64,000 nt of DNA from Dyella_B sp035690825 (GCF_051954575.1 NZ_JBQCHP010000179.1:5151-69150); one strand, 5' to 3'. Numbered from the stretch's first letter, positions 44,401 through 55,866 are shown. Numbers and translations: made by a program. Notes: a model not told the origin generated them from the letters alone.

Positions 44401-47400
44401 CACCAACTCGGTGGCGATCGGCTCCGCGTCCAGTGCCAGCGACACGGGGACGGTGGCGATCGGCACCGGCGCGCGTGCCACGGGCGCCAACTCGGTGGCG
44501 CTGGGCAGCAATTCCCAGGCGAGTGCAGCGCGCACGGTCTCGGTCGGCAGCCCCGGCAACGAGCGCCGGATTGTCAACGTGGATGCGGGTGACGTGAGCG
44601 CCGACAGCACCGATGCCATCAATGGCTCGCAACTGTTCGGCGCTTTGAATGCGCTTGCGACTTCTCGTGCGGGCGTCCTGGATGTCGACAATCCCATCTA
44701 TGCGATCGAAGGCGTGACCGGGGACAACTCCGCCTCGCTCAATGGTGGTGATCCTTCGCTCTCTACCGCCCTGGCGTTCGGCGTGACCTCCAGCGCCTCC
44801 GGCACCGATACGGTGTCGTTCGGCTTGAGTGCGGTGGCGCTGTCGGACAACGCGGTAGCGATCGGCAGCAACAGCACGATCGGTACGGATATGCCTTATG
44901 CGGTGACGGTCGGGTCCAATGCCCAGGTCAACGGTGCGCAGGCCGTCGCCCTGGGCGCCAACGTCCAGGCCAACAAGGACTACGCCTTGGCGGTCGGCAC
45001 CAACAACACCTGGGCACTGGGCGTAAGCTCGATTGCGATCGGCGACGGTGCGAAGGAGCGGGGCGACAGCGGCATCGCGATCGGCAAGAGCGCCGCGGTG
45101 GCCGCCAATGCGACCAGTTGTATCGCGGTGGGCACGGGCGCGAGTGTGGCCACCCGATTGAACGATGCGATCGCCTTGGGTACGGGCGCCAGCGTAAGCG
45201 CCGGCGCCAACGGCGGCGTGGCGCTGGGGCAAGGCGCGGTGGCCAATCGCGGCACGGCGGTGTCGCTGGGTAGTGCGACGATCACCCGGCAAATCATCAA
45301 CCTGTCGATGGGCACGCAGGGCACGGATGCGGTGAACGTGAGCCAGTTGCAGGGCGTGACGAGCGCACTCGGTGGTGGCGCCTCCATCGGTGCGGACGGC
45401 AGCATCGTGCCACCGTCCTATACGGTCGACGGTACCGCCTATGCCAACGTGGGCGCCGCGATCGCGGCCGTGGTAAGCATGGCCGGGACCGATCCCAACG
45501 CCGTGGCGTACGACGGCGCAACCAAGGACACGGTTACGCTGGGTGGCGCCAACGGCACCTTGTTGACCAACCTGCGCGCAGGCAGCGTGGTCATCACCAG
45601 CACGGATGCGATCAATGGTTCGCAACTGTTCGGCACGGCGCAAAGCATCGCGACGGGCCTGGGCGGTGGTGCCGCAGTAAATCCAAATGGCACCGTCACG
45701 GCGCCGCTGTACGTGATCGGCACTACAACGGCGAGCAACGTGGGTAGCGCACTGGGCAACCTGTACGATGTGGTCAAAGGTGAATTGGCCGACGCGGGGC
45801 TGGTGGATCCGGATACCGGGCGCGCCATTGCAGCGGTGACCTACGACAGCGCCTCGCAAAGCAAGGTGACCTTGGGCGGAGCGAACGCAAGCGTGATGGT
45901 GCAGGTGTCGAATGTGGCGCCGGGTGCGGTATCGGACACGAGCACGGATGCGGTGAACGGTTCGCAGCTGAATGCGACGAATCAGGCGATCGGCGATTTG
46001 ACGGATGCGTTCAACAACAGCGGCGTCTTCGATCCAGGCACGGGTGAATCGCTGGCGGTGACGTACGCCAATACATCAAAGACGGATATCGCGCTGGGTA
46101 CGGCCGGAACGCCGGTGACGGTGTCGAACGTCAATGCAGTGACGCTGTCTGCGTCGAGCACGGCGGCGGTGAACGGTTCGCAGCTGTTCGCAACGAACCA
46201 GGCGATCGATGATCTGGCCGATGCGCTGGACAAGGGCGGCGTACTCGATCCGGTCACTGGTGAATCGCTGGCGGTGACGTATGCCGATGCATCGAAAGCA
46301 GATATCACGCTAGGTGCAGCCGGAACGCCGGTGACGGTGTCGAACGTCAATGCGGTGACGCTGTCTGCGTCGAGCACGGCGGCGGTAAATGGCTCGCAGC
46401 TGTTCGCAACGAACCAGGCGATCACTGATCTGGCCGATGCGCTGGACAACAGTGGCGTACTCGATCCGGTCACCGGTGAATCGCTGGCGGTGACGTATGC
46501 CGACGCATCGAAAGCAGATATCGCACTAGGTACGGCCGGAACGCCAGTGACGGTGTCGAACGTCAATGCGGCGATACTGTCTGCGTCGAGCACGGCGGCG
46601 GTGAATGGTTCGCAGCTGTTCGCAACGAATCAGGCGATCAATGACCTGGCCGATGCGCTGGACAACAGCGGCGTGCTAGATCCGGCCACCGGCGAATCGC
46701 TGGCGGTGACCTACGCGGATGCATCGAAGACGACCATTACGCTCGGTACGGCCGGTACGCCCGTGGCGATCTCGAATGTGGAGGCAGGCATGCTGTCGGC
46801 CACCAGCACCGACGTGGTGAACGGCGCGCAGCTGTATACCGTCGCCCAATCCATCGATGAGCTGAAGGACACCCTGGACAACAGCGGCCTGCTCGACCCG
46901 GCTACCGGCCAATCACTGGCCGTCACCTACGACAACGCGTCCAAGAACGGCGTGACCTTGGGCGGCACGGGCGCAATCACTCCGATTCCCTTGCACAACA
47001 TCGCGACCGGCACCGCCAACACCGACGGCGTCAACGTGGCGCAGCTGACTTCGGGCTTGAACAACCTCAAGAGCGAATTGACCAACGGCGCGATCGACCT
47101 GAAATACATCAAGGTCAATTCGACTGGCGCAGCGGCCCAGGCCAATGGCGTCAACGCGGTCTCCATTGGCTCCGGTTCCAGTGCCACGGGAAATGCGGGG
47201 GTGGCCGTTGGCACAGGTGCGCGTGCGGTGAGCGTGAACTCGGTGGCGCTTGGCTACAACTCCCTGGCCAACGAACGGGATGAGGTGGTATCGATCGGCA
47301 GCATCGGCCGCGAGCGGCGGATCATCAATGTCAATGATGGCAATGTCAGCGCGGGCAGTACCGATGCCGTGAATGGTGGCCAGTTGTTTGCCGTGCGCAG

Positions 47401-48142
47401 GGCGCTGGAAGCGCTCGCCGCCAGAGCGAACGGCGTGAACGACGCCAGCGATCCGGTGGCGGCCGTCGATGGGCGCAGCGGCAACAACGTGGCGTCGCTG
47501 GATGGCGGCGATCCGCAGGATGCGACGGCCGCGGCGATCGGTACGTTCTCCATCGCCAGCGGCACCAACGCGCTCGCGGTAGGTTTGCACAACCTGGCCG
47601 GGTCGGATTACTCGGTGGCGCTGGGGTACCAGGCGCAGACCGGTGCCGATCACGATTACTCCGTGGCGATGGGTTCGGATGTGCAGACCAACGCCCGCAG
47701 CGCCGTGGCGGTCGGCACCGAAGTGCGTGCCAATGGCGAGTATGCGGTAGCGGTCGGCAGCAACCGGACCTTTGCGATCGGCAACAGTGCTGTCGCGATG
47801 GGTGATGGCGTGACCGTGCATGGCGACAACAGCATCGCCATCGGGCGTAGCGCCATGGTGGCGAAGAATGCCAACGATGCGCTGGCATTGGGCACGGAAG
47901 CGAGCGTGGTGGCGGGCGCGATCGGTAGCGTTGCGCTGGGTCATGGCGCGGTGGCGGACCGCGGCAACGCGATCTCCATTGGCGGCGGCAGCGTCGGTAC
48001 GCGGCAGATCATTCACGTCTCGGCAGGTACGGAACCGACGGATGCGGTGAACGTTGCGCAATTGCAGGAGGCAATGGCGGCGATGATGGCCGAGATCCAG
48101 TCGTTGCGTAGTCAACTGGCCGCGCGTCCGACGGCGCAGTGA
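41426..48142 (+). CDS. giant YadA/Hep-Hag repeat protein without signal peptide or anchor
   Basis: 2238 residues from the ATG ten bases after AAAGGA. It consists of trimeric-autotransporter head repeats (SxAxAxGxxAxA types such as NSVALGANARADAANTVSVG) alternating with neck/stalk motifs (STDAVNGSQL, VNVAQL). The N-terminus, MKKHNGNGHSNGHGQSTAR and on, has no hydrophobic signal sequence, and the C-terminus ends EIQSLRSQLAARPTAQ after the last neck, with no 4-strand YadA membrane anchor. Either it is exported by an unknown route, remains inside, or both ends have been lost. The frame is intact throughout, which argues against simple decay. It converges on a normal anchored adhesin gene. Confidence 0.85.
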   Translation: MKKHNGNGHSNGHGQSTARNVSSGLQATLAKKIAATLAQTAVGQEAWQRGNGRRAAGTPVGVKSPTTGVMDNQILATYIAIRSGNYGADRDAVAGESGTALGANANANAQSAVALGGNTLAGYNGTAIGTLTRAAGTYSTAVGLQSNASGLEATALGSRAVANGSNSVAIGVNANATGKFSVAVGSQVTVNADNVVALGSHGMTVDSGSAGSFVVAPDKNGGVSGSANAVAILGLATNAASGVAVGNGSKALGASATAMGVSANAAATNALALGNGASALGSDSVGMGRAAQAVGDNTIVIGYNAKSNTGLASNGTGNIAIGSNAVINNVGAGAIAIGRNAKIDADSSVPNTTGVGSVVLGDGATAYGDASTAIGGGSYTGPSNSVALGNGARVLAQGSSVALGVNALADEVGTVSIGNKSTGLRHRIVNMDPGLSTYEAVNIGQLQPLVTAFGGNAAIDPDTGAVTGPTYTLANGGTQTTLGGALKALDDAVSNAGGQNDKYFAVNSTGPAAAASGSDAMALGSGAAAAGNNSVALGANARADAANTVSVGTRGSERKIVNVLAGDVSATSTDAVTGAQLDATNQQIIELSDALSHGGVIDPDTGDTLAVTYNTATKDTITLGNSGRPVKVTNVAVATTPSDAVNLSQLTSTADALRGELTGNLKYVKVNSDGVDANAAAPDSVAIGSATLATIEGSLAVGVRARASAAHAVALGSDSLADTVLTVSLGNKPAGLKRRLVNLQAGVEADDAVSVSQLQPMVTALGGGAAIDPVTGVVTGPTYTLANGGVQTSLEAALGALDQAVSDSGANTPYLAVNSTGADAVANGIDAISLGSGAVATGNNSVALGANTTADVANTVSFGTPGAERKLVNVAAGDLSPTSTEAVTGAQLDSTNQQVGVLENALTGSGLIDPGTGTSLAVTYSSGAKNTIFLGNLNTPVEVMNVGTGLADTDAVNVAQMTGAVAGLRSELSNTLAYVKVRATGGNAQANGTNSVAIGSASSASDTGTVAIGTGARATGANSVALGSNSQASAARTVSVGSPGNERRIVNVDAGDVSADSTDAINGSQLFGALNALATSRAGVLDVDNPIYAIEGVTGDNSASLNGGDPSLSTALAFGVTSSASGTDTVSFGLSAVALSDNAVAIGSNSTIGTDMPYAVTVGSNAQVNGAQAVALGANVQANKDYALAVGTNNTWALGVSSIAIGDGAKERGDSGIAIGKSAAVAANATSCIAVGTGASVATRLNDAIALGTGASVSAGANGGVALGQGAVANRGTAVSLGSATITRQIINLSMGTQGTDAVNVSQLQGVTSALGGGASIGADGSIVPPSYTVDGTAYANVGAAIAAVVSMAGTDPNAVAYDGATKDTVTLGGANGTLLTNLRAGSVVITSTDAINGSQLFGTAQSIATGLGGGAAVNPNGTVTAPLYVIGTTTASNVGSALGNLYDVVKGELADAGLVDPDTGRAIAAVTYDSASQSKVTLGGANASVMVQVSNVAPGAVSDTSTDAVNGSQLNATNQAIGDLTDAFNNSGVFDPGTGESLAVTYANTSKTDIALGTAGTPVTVSNVNAVTLSASSTAAVNGSQLFATNQAIDDLADALDKGGVLDPVTGESLAVTYADASKADITLGAAGTPVTVSNVNAVTLSASSTAAVNGSQLFATNQAITDLADALDNSGVLDPVTGESLAVTYADASKADIALGTAGTPVTVSNVNAAILSASSTAAVNGSQLFATNQAINDLADALDNSGVLDPATGESLAVTYADASKTTITLGTAGTPVAISNVEAGMLSATSTDVVNGAQLYTVAQSIDELKDTLDNSGLLDPATGQSLAVTYDNASKNGVTLGGTGAITPIPLHNIATGTANTDGVNVAQLTSGLNNLKSELTNGAIDLKYIKVNSTGAAAQANGVNAVSIGSGSSATGNAGVAVGTGARAVSVNSVALGYNSLANERDEVVSIGSIGRERRIINVNDGNVSAGSTDAVNGGQLFAVRRALEALAARANGVNDASDPVAAVDGRSGNNVASLDGGDPQDATAAAIGTFSIASGTNALAVGLHNLAGSDYSVALGYQAQTGADHDYSVAMGSDVQTNARSAVAVGTEVRANGEYAVAVGSNRTFAIGNSAVAMGDGVTVHGDNSIAIGRSAMVAKNANDALALGTEASVVAGAIGSVALGHGAVADRGNAISIGGGSVGTRQIIHVSAGTEPTDAVNVAQLQEAMAAMMAEIQSLRSQLAARPTAQ
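46043..46906 (+). repeat. four tandem 216-bp (72-residue) repeats in the giant adhesin
   Basis: The segment GESLAVTYA recurs at 46043, 46259, 46475 and 46691, exactly 216 bases apart, with a fifth diverged unit from 46907 (GQSLAVTYD). Each unit holds one stalk piece and one VNGSQL neck. High identity indicates recent duplication. Confidence 0.9.
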
Positions 48143-48149
48143 TGCGTGC

Positions 48150-48179
48150 AAAAAAAAGCCTGGCGGAGGCCAGGCTTTG
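48150..48179. terminator. shared terminator between convergent adhesin genes
   Basis: AGCCTGGC-GGAG-GCCAGGCT hairpin (48157-48176). On the minus strand it is followed by seven U residues; on the plus strand by three. It serves the minus-strand adhesin gene best. Confidence 0.8.
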
Positions 48180-48225
48180 AAGCAACGCAACATTGAGGAT
48201 CATCTGGCTTGCTTGATTGAGCTCC

Positions 48226-48250
48226 CTCTCCTGCCAGTGGGGGAGGGAGC
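48226..48250. repeat. short CTCCCTC...GAGGGAG palindrome
   Basis: GCTCCCTCTCCTGCCAGTGGGGGAGGGAGC, a single short member of the CCTCCCC family, just past the stop of the anchored adhesin. Confidence 0.6.
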
Positions 48251-48256
48251 GGTTCG

Positions 48257-50128
48257 CTACCACTGGAACGAAGCGCCCACGCCCACGGTGTTGCCGCTGC
48301 TGGACAGGCCCACACCCGCACGAACTTTCCAGTTCTGGTTGATGCGGGCTTCACCGCCCAGCGCTGCGGAGGTGTAACCCTTGTAGCTGCCCACGCCGGC
48401 GCCGATCGAGTAGGTCTTGCCGGCGTCGACACCTGGGATCATCGTCAACGCCGTAACCCCTGCAATGCCGGAATAAGCCGCGCGTGCGGTGTTGCTGAGC
48501 TGGCCCTGCAATCCATCGACCTGGCCCTGCAGGCCATCGATACGACGGTCGAGCTGATTGACCGCACCTTCGACGCCACGAACCTGCTGGCCACCCACGG
48601 TGTAAGTCGGCGTGCTGATCGTGCCGTCCGCGTTGAGCGTGGCGCCGCCACCCAGTGCGTCAGCAGCGCTCTGTGCCGTAGCGGCCAGCTGCGAACCGTT
48701 GACGGCATCCTTGCTGCCTGCGTTCACGGCACCGTCGCCGACGTTGGTGATCTTGTTGCCCTGGGCGTCGTAGTCCCACGAGCCGCCACCCGTATCACCA
48801 CCACCACCATTGTTCTCGATGCTGGTGACGCGGTCGCCGATGTTGGTGACGGTCTGGTTCAAGTTGTCGACCTGGCCTTGCAGCGTACTGAGCTGACCGA
48901 AGTTCACGGCGTCATATTGGTTTTTGCCATCCGCGACGTTGGTCAGGATCACCGGCGCTGCCGCCGGGCCACCCAGCGTCACCGAACCGTAGTTGGCGGA
49001 GCCATCACTATTGAGGTCATACCTCACTGCCAGCGGATCGGTCGCCCCCGATGAGGCGGCGGCCTGAATGGCCTGCTCGACGGTGGAATAACGGTTGCCA
49101 TCCACCAGGAACGAAGGCTGCGTGATGCTGCCATCCGACCCGATGCCGGCGCCGGCACCCAAGGCGTCGGTAACGCCTTTGAGCTGGCTCACGTTCACCG
49201 CATCCGTGAGCCGCGTACCCGCTGCGACATTGATGATCTGACGCTCCGCACCGATGGAGCCGATCGACAGCACGTTGGCGCGATCGGCGACGGAGCTGGC
49301 GCCCAACGCGATGCTGCCGTAGGCGCCCGCGGCAACTTTGGAACCGGCGCCCAAGGCGACGCCGCCGGTGGCATTCGTGGCCACGCTGGTATTGGCGCCC
49401 AGCGCCATGGCGTTGCTGACGTTTCGGGCCACGTTTGCGTTGGTGCCCATGGCCACGGAGTTGCTGGCGCCGCTGTTGACCTTGGCGCTGCTGCCCATTG
49501 CGATCGAGCCCTGGCCAACAGCCCAGGTGTTGTTGTTGCCAACAGCCAGTGCGTTATCCGCGTTCGCCACGACATGGGAACCCAGGGCAACGGCTTGCGT
49601 GCCGCCGGTATTGGCGTCGGAGCCTACCGCTACGGAATAGGGCTGATCGGCGCCCGTCGTGGCATTGCTGCCCAGCGCGACGGAGTTGTCGGATAGGGCC
49701 GCAGCACGCAGGCCCATCGCAACCGTGTTGCCACCGTTGGCGTTCGACATCACGCCTGTAGCCAGCGCGGTCGCATCCGGCACACTCGTGCTGTTGAGCG
49801 ATGCATTGTTGACGCCCGTCACGCCATCGGCGGCAAACTGGTCTCCGGAAGCATCCATGGTGCCGATGGCGTTGCGTTGCGCCGAGCCCATCGCCAACAA
49901 CGACGTGGTGGCGTGCGACAGTGCATCGCTTGCGTTGTTGCCGCCGGCGCTGCTGGTGTCGTGAGTCGCTGTGACGTTAGAGTTGTCTGCCGCCCGTATG
50001 TTTTTTGCATCGCTGCCGGTGGCCATCGCCGAGCCCATCAAGATGGCCTCCGCCAGGGCAACTGCGATCAGGTTACGGACGAAAGCGCTTTTCCTTGAGG
50101 TCGGATTAGTACGAGTTCCCGCGTGCAT
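48257..50128 (-). CDS. trimeric autotransporter adhesin (YadA family)
   Basis: 623 residues. Signal peptide with hydrophobic AVALAEAILMGSAMA; YadA-like head repeats (NSVALGSNATTGAD, NTWAVGQGSIAMGSSAKV); necks (LTDAVNVSQLKG, KDAVNGSQL); a coiled-coil stalk (QLDRRIDGLQGQVDGLQGQL); and the C-terminal membrane anchor from GIAGVTALTMIPG to GVGASFQW, ending in an aromatic residue. Three chains form the outer-membrane pore and display the head. Likely role: attachment or autoaggregation. The ribosome-binding site lies next to a hairpin (50137-50159). Confidence 0.93.
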   Translation of the reverse strand: MHAGTRTNPTSRKSAFVRNLIAVALAEAILMGSAMATGSDAKNIRAADNSNVTATHDTSSAGGNNASDALSHATTSLLAMGSAQRNAIGTMDASGDQFAADGVTGVNNASLNSTSVPDATALATGVMSNANGGNTVAMGLRAAALSDNSVALGSNATTGADQPYSVAVGSDANTGGTQAVALGSHVVANADNALAVGNNNTWAVGQGSIAMGSSAKVNSGASNSVAMGTNANVARNVSNAMALGANTSVATNATGGVALGAGSKVAAGAYGSIALGASSVADRANVLSIGSIGAERQIINVAAGTRLTDAVNVSQLKGVTDALGAGAGIGSDGSITQPSFLVDGNRYSTVEQAIQAAASSGATDPLAVRYDLNSDGSANYGSVTLGGPAAAPVILTNVADGKNQYDAVNFGQLSTLQGQVDNLNQTVTNIGDRVTSIENNGGGGDTGGGSWDYDAQGNKITNVGDGAVNAGSKDAVNGSQLAATAQSAADALGGGATLNADGTISTPTYTVGGQQVRGVEGAVNQLDRRIDGLQGQVDGLQGQLSNTARAAYSGIAGVTALTMIPGVDAGKTYSIGAGVGSYKGYTSAALGGEARINQNWKVRAGVGLSSSGNTVGVGASFQW

Positions 50129-50435
50129 GGTGGCTCCTCATCAGATCGTTCGTGATGAGGAAATATTAGGAATTACGGGTACTTAGATCAGTCGGCCGTG
50201 GCCTATTTATATCGAACGAGTAGTAGGACTAGTCCGAGTTTGTCCTAGATCTCGTGAAAGGCTGCGCTGGCTGAGCAGTAGGGAGGGAGTTGTTCAGCGA
50301 AGGCCCCGGGAAGGCCGGGGCCTGGTGACTTTGAGAATCTTCAAGCCGCTGAGCCCGTTTTTCGCCAGGACGAAGCTTCAGGCTTTTTTTGTGGCTTGTT
50401 GCGTGAACAAGTACATGAGGTCTTACGCCGAGGCG
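50129..50435. promoter_or_regulatory. adhesin promoter region with RBS hairpin
   Basis: On the minus strand CTCATCA (50159-50153) can pair with TGATGAG (50143-50137), placing part of the GAGGAG ribosome-binding site of the adhesin in a stem. The palindrome GGACTAGTCC lies further upstream (about 50228). A very GC-rich dyad (AGGCCCCGG...CCGGGGCCT) is near 50300-50322. No gene seen. Confidence 0.4.
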
Positions 50436-50858
50436 TTATGCACCTTCATGCTGCACGTTGACCATCCACGGCACGCCGAACTTGTCCACCAGCATGCCGA
50501 AGCCGTCGGTCCAGAAGGTTTTCTGGAACGGCATGGTGACCTGGCCATCTTTGGCCAGCGCATTGAAATATTTTTCGCCGGAGGCAACGTCACTCGCGGA
50601 GACCGAGAGGCTGAAGCCGGAATGCTTCAGTTCGCCGTCGCCGGCCTGGCCGTCGGACATCAACAGGTGCGCGCTGCCAACCACCAGCGTGGCATGCATG
50701 ATCTTGTCGGCCAGCTCGGGTGCGGTCTGGTAATCCTGGCTGGCGGGCGCATCCTTGAAGCGCACCTTCATCAGTTCCTGCGCGCCGAGCGCATCGCGGT
50801 AGAAGGCGATGGCTTCTTCACAGCGTCCGTCGAAAAACAGGTAAGGCTGGATTTCCAT
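50436..50858 (-). CDS. VOC family (PhnB/glyoxalase-like) protein
   Basis: 140 residues from MEIQPYLFFDGRCEEAIAFY, with GAGG ahead of the ATG; a 15-codon longer frame is not family-like. The pattern with MPFQKTFWTDGFGMLVDKFGVPWMVNV at the end is the PhnB/3-demethylubiquinone-like subgroup of the vicinal oxygen chelate fold. Typical members are small metal-binding proteins of unknown reaction. It lies downstream of the thioesterase gene, separated by a repeat. Confidence 0.88.
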   Translation of the reverse strand: MEIQPYLFFDGRCEEAIAFYRDALGAQELMKVRFKDAPASQDYQTAPELADKIMHATLVVGSAHLLMSDGQAGDGELKHSGFSLSVSASDVASGEKYFNALAKDGQVTMPFQKTFWTDGFGMLVDKFGVPWMVNVQHEGA

Positions 50859-50888
50859 GTGCGTGACTCCTCGGGTTGGGGAAACTCT

Positions 50889-50915
50889 CGTTGGGGTTCG
50901 CACCCCAACCTACGA
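50889..50915. repeat. single GTAGGTTGGGG palindrome
   Basis: GTTGGGGTTCGCACCCCAACC followed by TACG. On the minus strand its TAG is the stop codon of the thioesterase gene. Confidence 0.8.
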
Positions 50916-51325
50916 TGCAGCGTCGCGCAGCGCCTGCGGCAATGGCACGGATTTGCCGCTCGCCGGATCCATCCACACCATCACCACGTTACCGTCGCAG
51001 TAAAGCTTGTTGTGGTCGGCGGCATCGATGATGCGATGCGCGACCGTCATCGAACTATTTCCCAGCCGCGCGCAATACAACTGAATGTGCACTTCGCCCG
51101 GCCATTCGATCGGCAGGCGATAGTTGAGCGTGCTGGCCGCCATCACTGGCATCGCATGGTCGTCCGACCACGAACCCGGCAAGCGTTGCAGCCATTGCAC
51201 GCGCGCTTCTTCCAGGTAAGTGAGATAGGTCGAATTGTTGACGTGGTTGAACGCGTCCAGATCGCGCCAACGCACGCTGATGGCGGCGGTGTACAGCGGT
51301 GTGGGCGTCGCAGAGGAGTCGTTCG

Positions 51326-51329
<4 letters not shown>
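50910..51329 (-). CDS. acyl-CoA thioesterase (4HBT/FadM-like)
   Basis: 139 residues of the hot-dog fold. The catalytic-helix region reads VRWRDLDAFNHVNNSTYLTYLEEAR, with the Asp of the 4-hydroxybenzoyl-CoA thioesterase family (DAFNHVNN). It hydrolyses acyl-CoA thioesters; chain preference unknown. Its ATG overlaps the uvrA stop (ATGA), so it is translationally coupled to uvrA. Confidence 0.9.
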
Positions 51330-54226
<2,897 letters not shown>

Positions 54227-54463
54227 GCCTGACTATTTGGGGGACCGCGCACTATAACAAGTGGCCCGGGGCAGACCGTATGACAGCGAGCCAACCCTGC
54301 TGACAGCGTGATGTCAGCAGTCCCTAGTCTGGGTTGGCGCAGCGTACCCCAGCGGGTTTCGTGGCGAGCGTTGAATTGTCCCGCCAGGCCGTCTAGGCAG
54401 CAGCCAGACAGGCGACTATGCTCGCCCGCTTACGTTCCCGGGCGCGCGACGCGGAGGCTGCAT

Positions 54464-54937
54464 ATGGCTGGAAAATGGGTGATGGGCTTGGGTGTATGCG
54501 CAGCGCTGGCGGCCGGCTCCGCCTGGGCCGCGGCGCCCTCCGAGGCGCAGGTGCGGGAGCTGATGCAGGTCATGAACGTGCCCGGCCAGTTCACCGTGAT
54601 GAACAACCAGATGGCCACCATGATGAGCCAGCAGCTGCCCTGCGTCTCGGCCGACTACTGGAAGAACTACATCGACAAGAGCGGCCAGGAACAACTGCTT
54701 ACGGCGATGATTCCGGCCTATCAGCACCATTTCACCGCCGACGAGGTGGAAGGCCTGATCAAGTTCTACAAATCCGCGCTGGGCCAGAAACTGGTCGCCC
54801 AGATGCCGGCCACCATGGCCGAGGCCGCCCAGAGCGGCCAGCAGTGGGGCCGCCAGCGCACCTCCGACATGTTCGCCGCGCTGCAGAAAGAGGGCAAACT
54901 GGACGGCCAGGGCCGCTGCCCCGGCACCAGCCCGTAG
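54464..54937 (+). CDS. DUF2059 family periplasmic protein
   Basis: 157 residues from the ATG preceded by GCGGAGG. A signal peptide (VMGLGVCAALAAGSAWA) leads into a helical DUF2059 domain: EAQVRELMQVMNVPGQF, FTADEVEGLIKFYKSALGQKLV. Two Cys residues (LPCVS and GRCPG) could form a disulphide. The longer open frame upstream lacks a signal. Function of the family unknown. The stop codon UAG is the first part of a GTAGGTTGGGG palindrome. Confidence 0.85.
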   Translation: MAGKWVMGLGVCAALAAGSAWAAAPSEAQVRELMQVMNVPGQFTVMNNQMATMMSQQLPCVSADYWKNYIDKSGQEQLLTAMIPAYQHHFTADEVEGLIKFYKSALGQKLVAQMPATMAEAAQSGQQWGRQRTSDMFAALQKEGKLDGQGRCPGTSP

Positions 54938-54958
54938 GTTGGGGTGCCAACCCCAACA
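54934..54958. repeat. single GTAGGTTGGGG palindrome
   Basis: GTAGGTTGGGGTGCCAACCCC; its TAG ends the DUF2059 gene. Confidence 0.8.
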
Positions 54959-55096
54959 TCGGGATGCCCGACCCCGGAAGCCCGATAGCTGGTCAGTGAT
55001 TGACCAGCGGCAGCCTCCGTCGCTAAAATCCGCAGTTCGCCGCGCCCGTATGGGCCGCGACGAACCCAAGAGAATAACGACAGAAGGGCCATTCCC

Positions 55097-55411
55097 ATGA
55101 GTTATGCAGTCATCAAGACCGGCGGCAAGCAATACCGCGTCCAGCAGGGCGACGTCCTGCGCGTGGAACTCTTGAACGCCGAAGAAGGCGCCAGCGTGAA
55201 TTTCGACCAGGTGCTGCTGGTCGGTTCCGGCGAAACCATCACCGTCGGCGCCCCGATCGTGTCCGGCGCCACCGTCACCGCCACCGTGCGCAAGCATGGC
55301 CGCGCCGACAAGGTCCGCATCATCAAGTTCCGCCGCCGCAAGCACCACAAGAAGCAGCAGGGACATCGTCAGCACTTTACCGAAGTCGAGATCACGGGCA
55401 TCAACGCCTGA
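55097..55411 (+). CDS. rplU: 50S ribosomal protein L21
   Basis: 104 residues: MSYAVIKTGGKQYRVQQGDV, then VRIIKFRRRKHHKKQQGHRQ, the conserved RNA-binding stretch. Standard length and standard partner (L27) 25 bases downstream. A short leader upstream carries the promoter. Confidence 0.98.
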   Translation: MSYAVIKTGGKQYRVQQGDVLRVELLNAEEGASVNFDQVLLVGSGETITVGAPIVSGATVTATVRKHGRADKVRIIKFRRRKHHKKQQGHRQHFTEVEITGINA

Positions 55412-55436
55412 TCCGCCAATTCTGGAGTAATCAGTC

Positions 55437-55694
55437 ATGGCACATAAAAAAGGCGTAGGTTCATCCCGCAACGGTCGCGATTCGAACCCGAAATACCTCG
55501 GCGTGAAGATCTACGGTGGCCAGGCCATCGAAGCCGGCAACATCATCGTCCGCCAGCGTGGTACCAAGTTCCATGCCGGCACCGGCGTTGGCCTGGGCCG
55601 CGACCACACCCTGTTCGCTTTGGTGGACGGCGTGGTCGAGTTCAAGACCCGCGGCGCGGACAACCGCAAGTTCGTCAACGTGGTCAAGGCCTAA
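55437..55694 (+). CDS. rpmA: 50S ribosomal protein L27
   Basis: 85 residues: MAHKKGVGSSRNGRDSNPKY, then GNIIVRQRGTKFHAG. The N-terminal tail reaches the peptidyl-transferase centre. Follows rplU in the usual order; a terminator separates the pair from obgE. Confidence 0.98.
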   Translation: MAHKKGVGSSRNGRDSNPKYLGVKIYGGQAIEAGNIIVRQRGTKFHAGTGVGLGRDHTLFALVDGVVEFKTRGADNRKFVNVVKA

Positions 55695-55717
55695 TCAGGG
55701 CCTCATGTTGCAACGAA

Positions 55718-55745
55718 GGCCCCGCTCCGGCGGGGCTTTTGTTTT
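55718..55745 (+). terminator. intrinsic terminator after rplU-rpmA
   Basis: GCCCCG-CTCCGG-CGGGGC hairpin followed by TTTTGTTTT, 24 bases past the rpmA stop. Confidence 0.88.
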
Positions 55746-55793
55746 ATAGGCGGGAATCGTCAATCATCAATCGCCGCTTCCCGTTCCCAGAAG

Positions 55794-55821
55794 TCGTCAT
55801 TCCCGCTTTCGCGGGGATGGC
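55794..55821. repeat. half REP unit
   Basis: CGTCATTCCCGCTTTCGCGG, related to the CGTCATTCCGGCGAAGG family, between rpmA and obgE. Confidence 0.6.
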
Positions 55822-55866
55822 GGCCCTGAGGGTACGATTTCCGATTAACGACTCCCGGTCCCACCC

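Noticed and set aside
46043..46906. CRISPR array
   Set aside because: Repeats are contiguous 216-bp coding units in frame, without spacers; no array elsewhere either.
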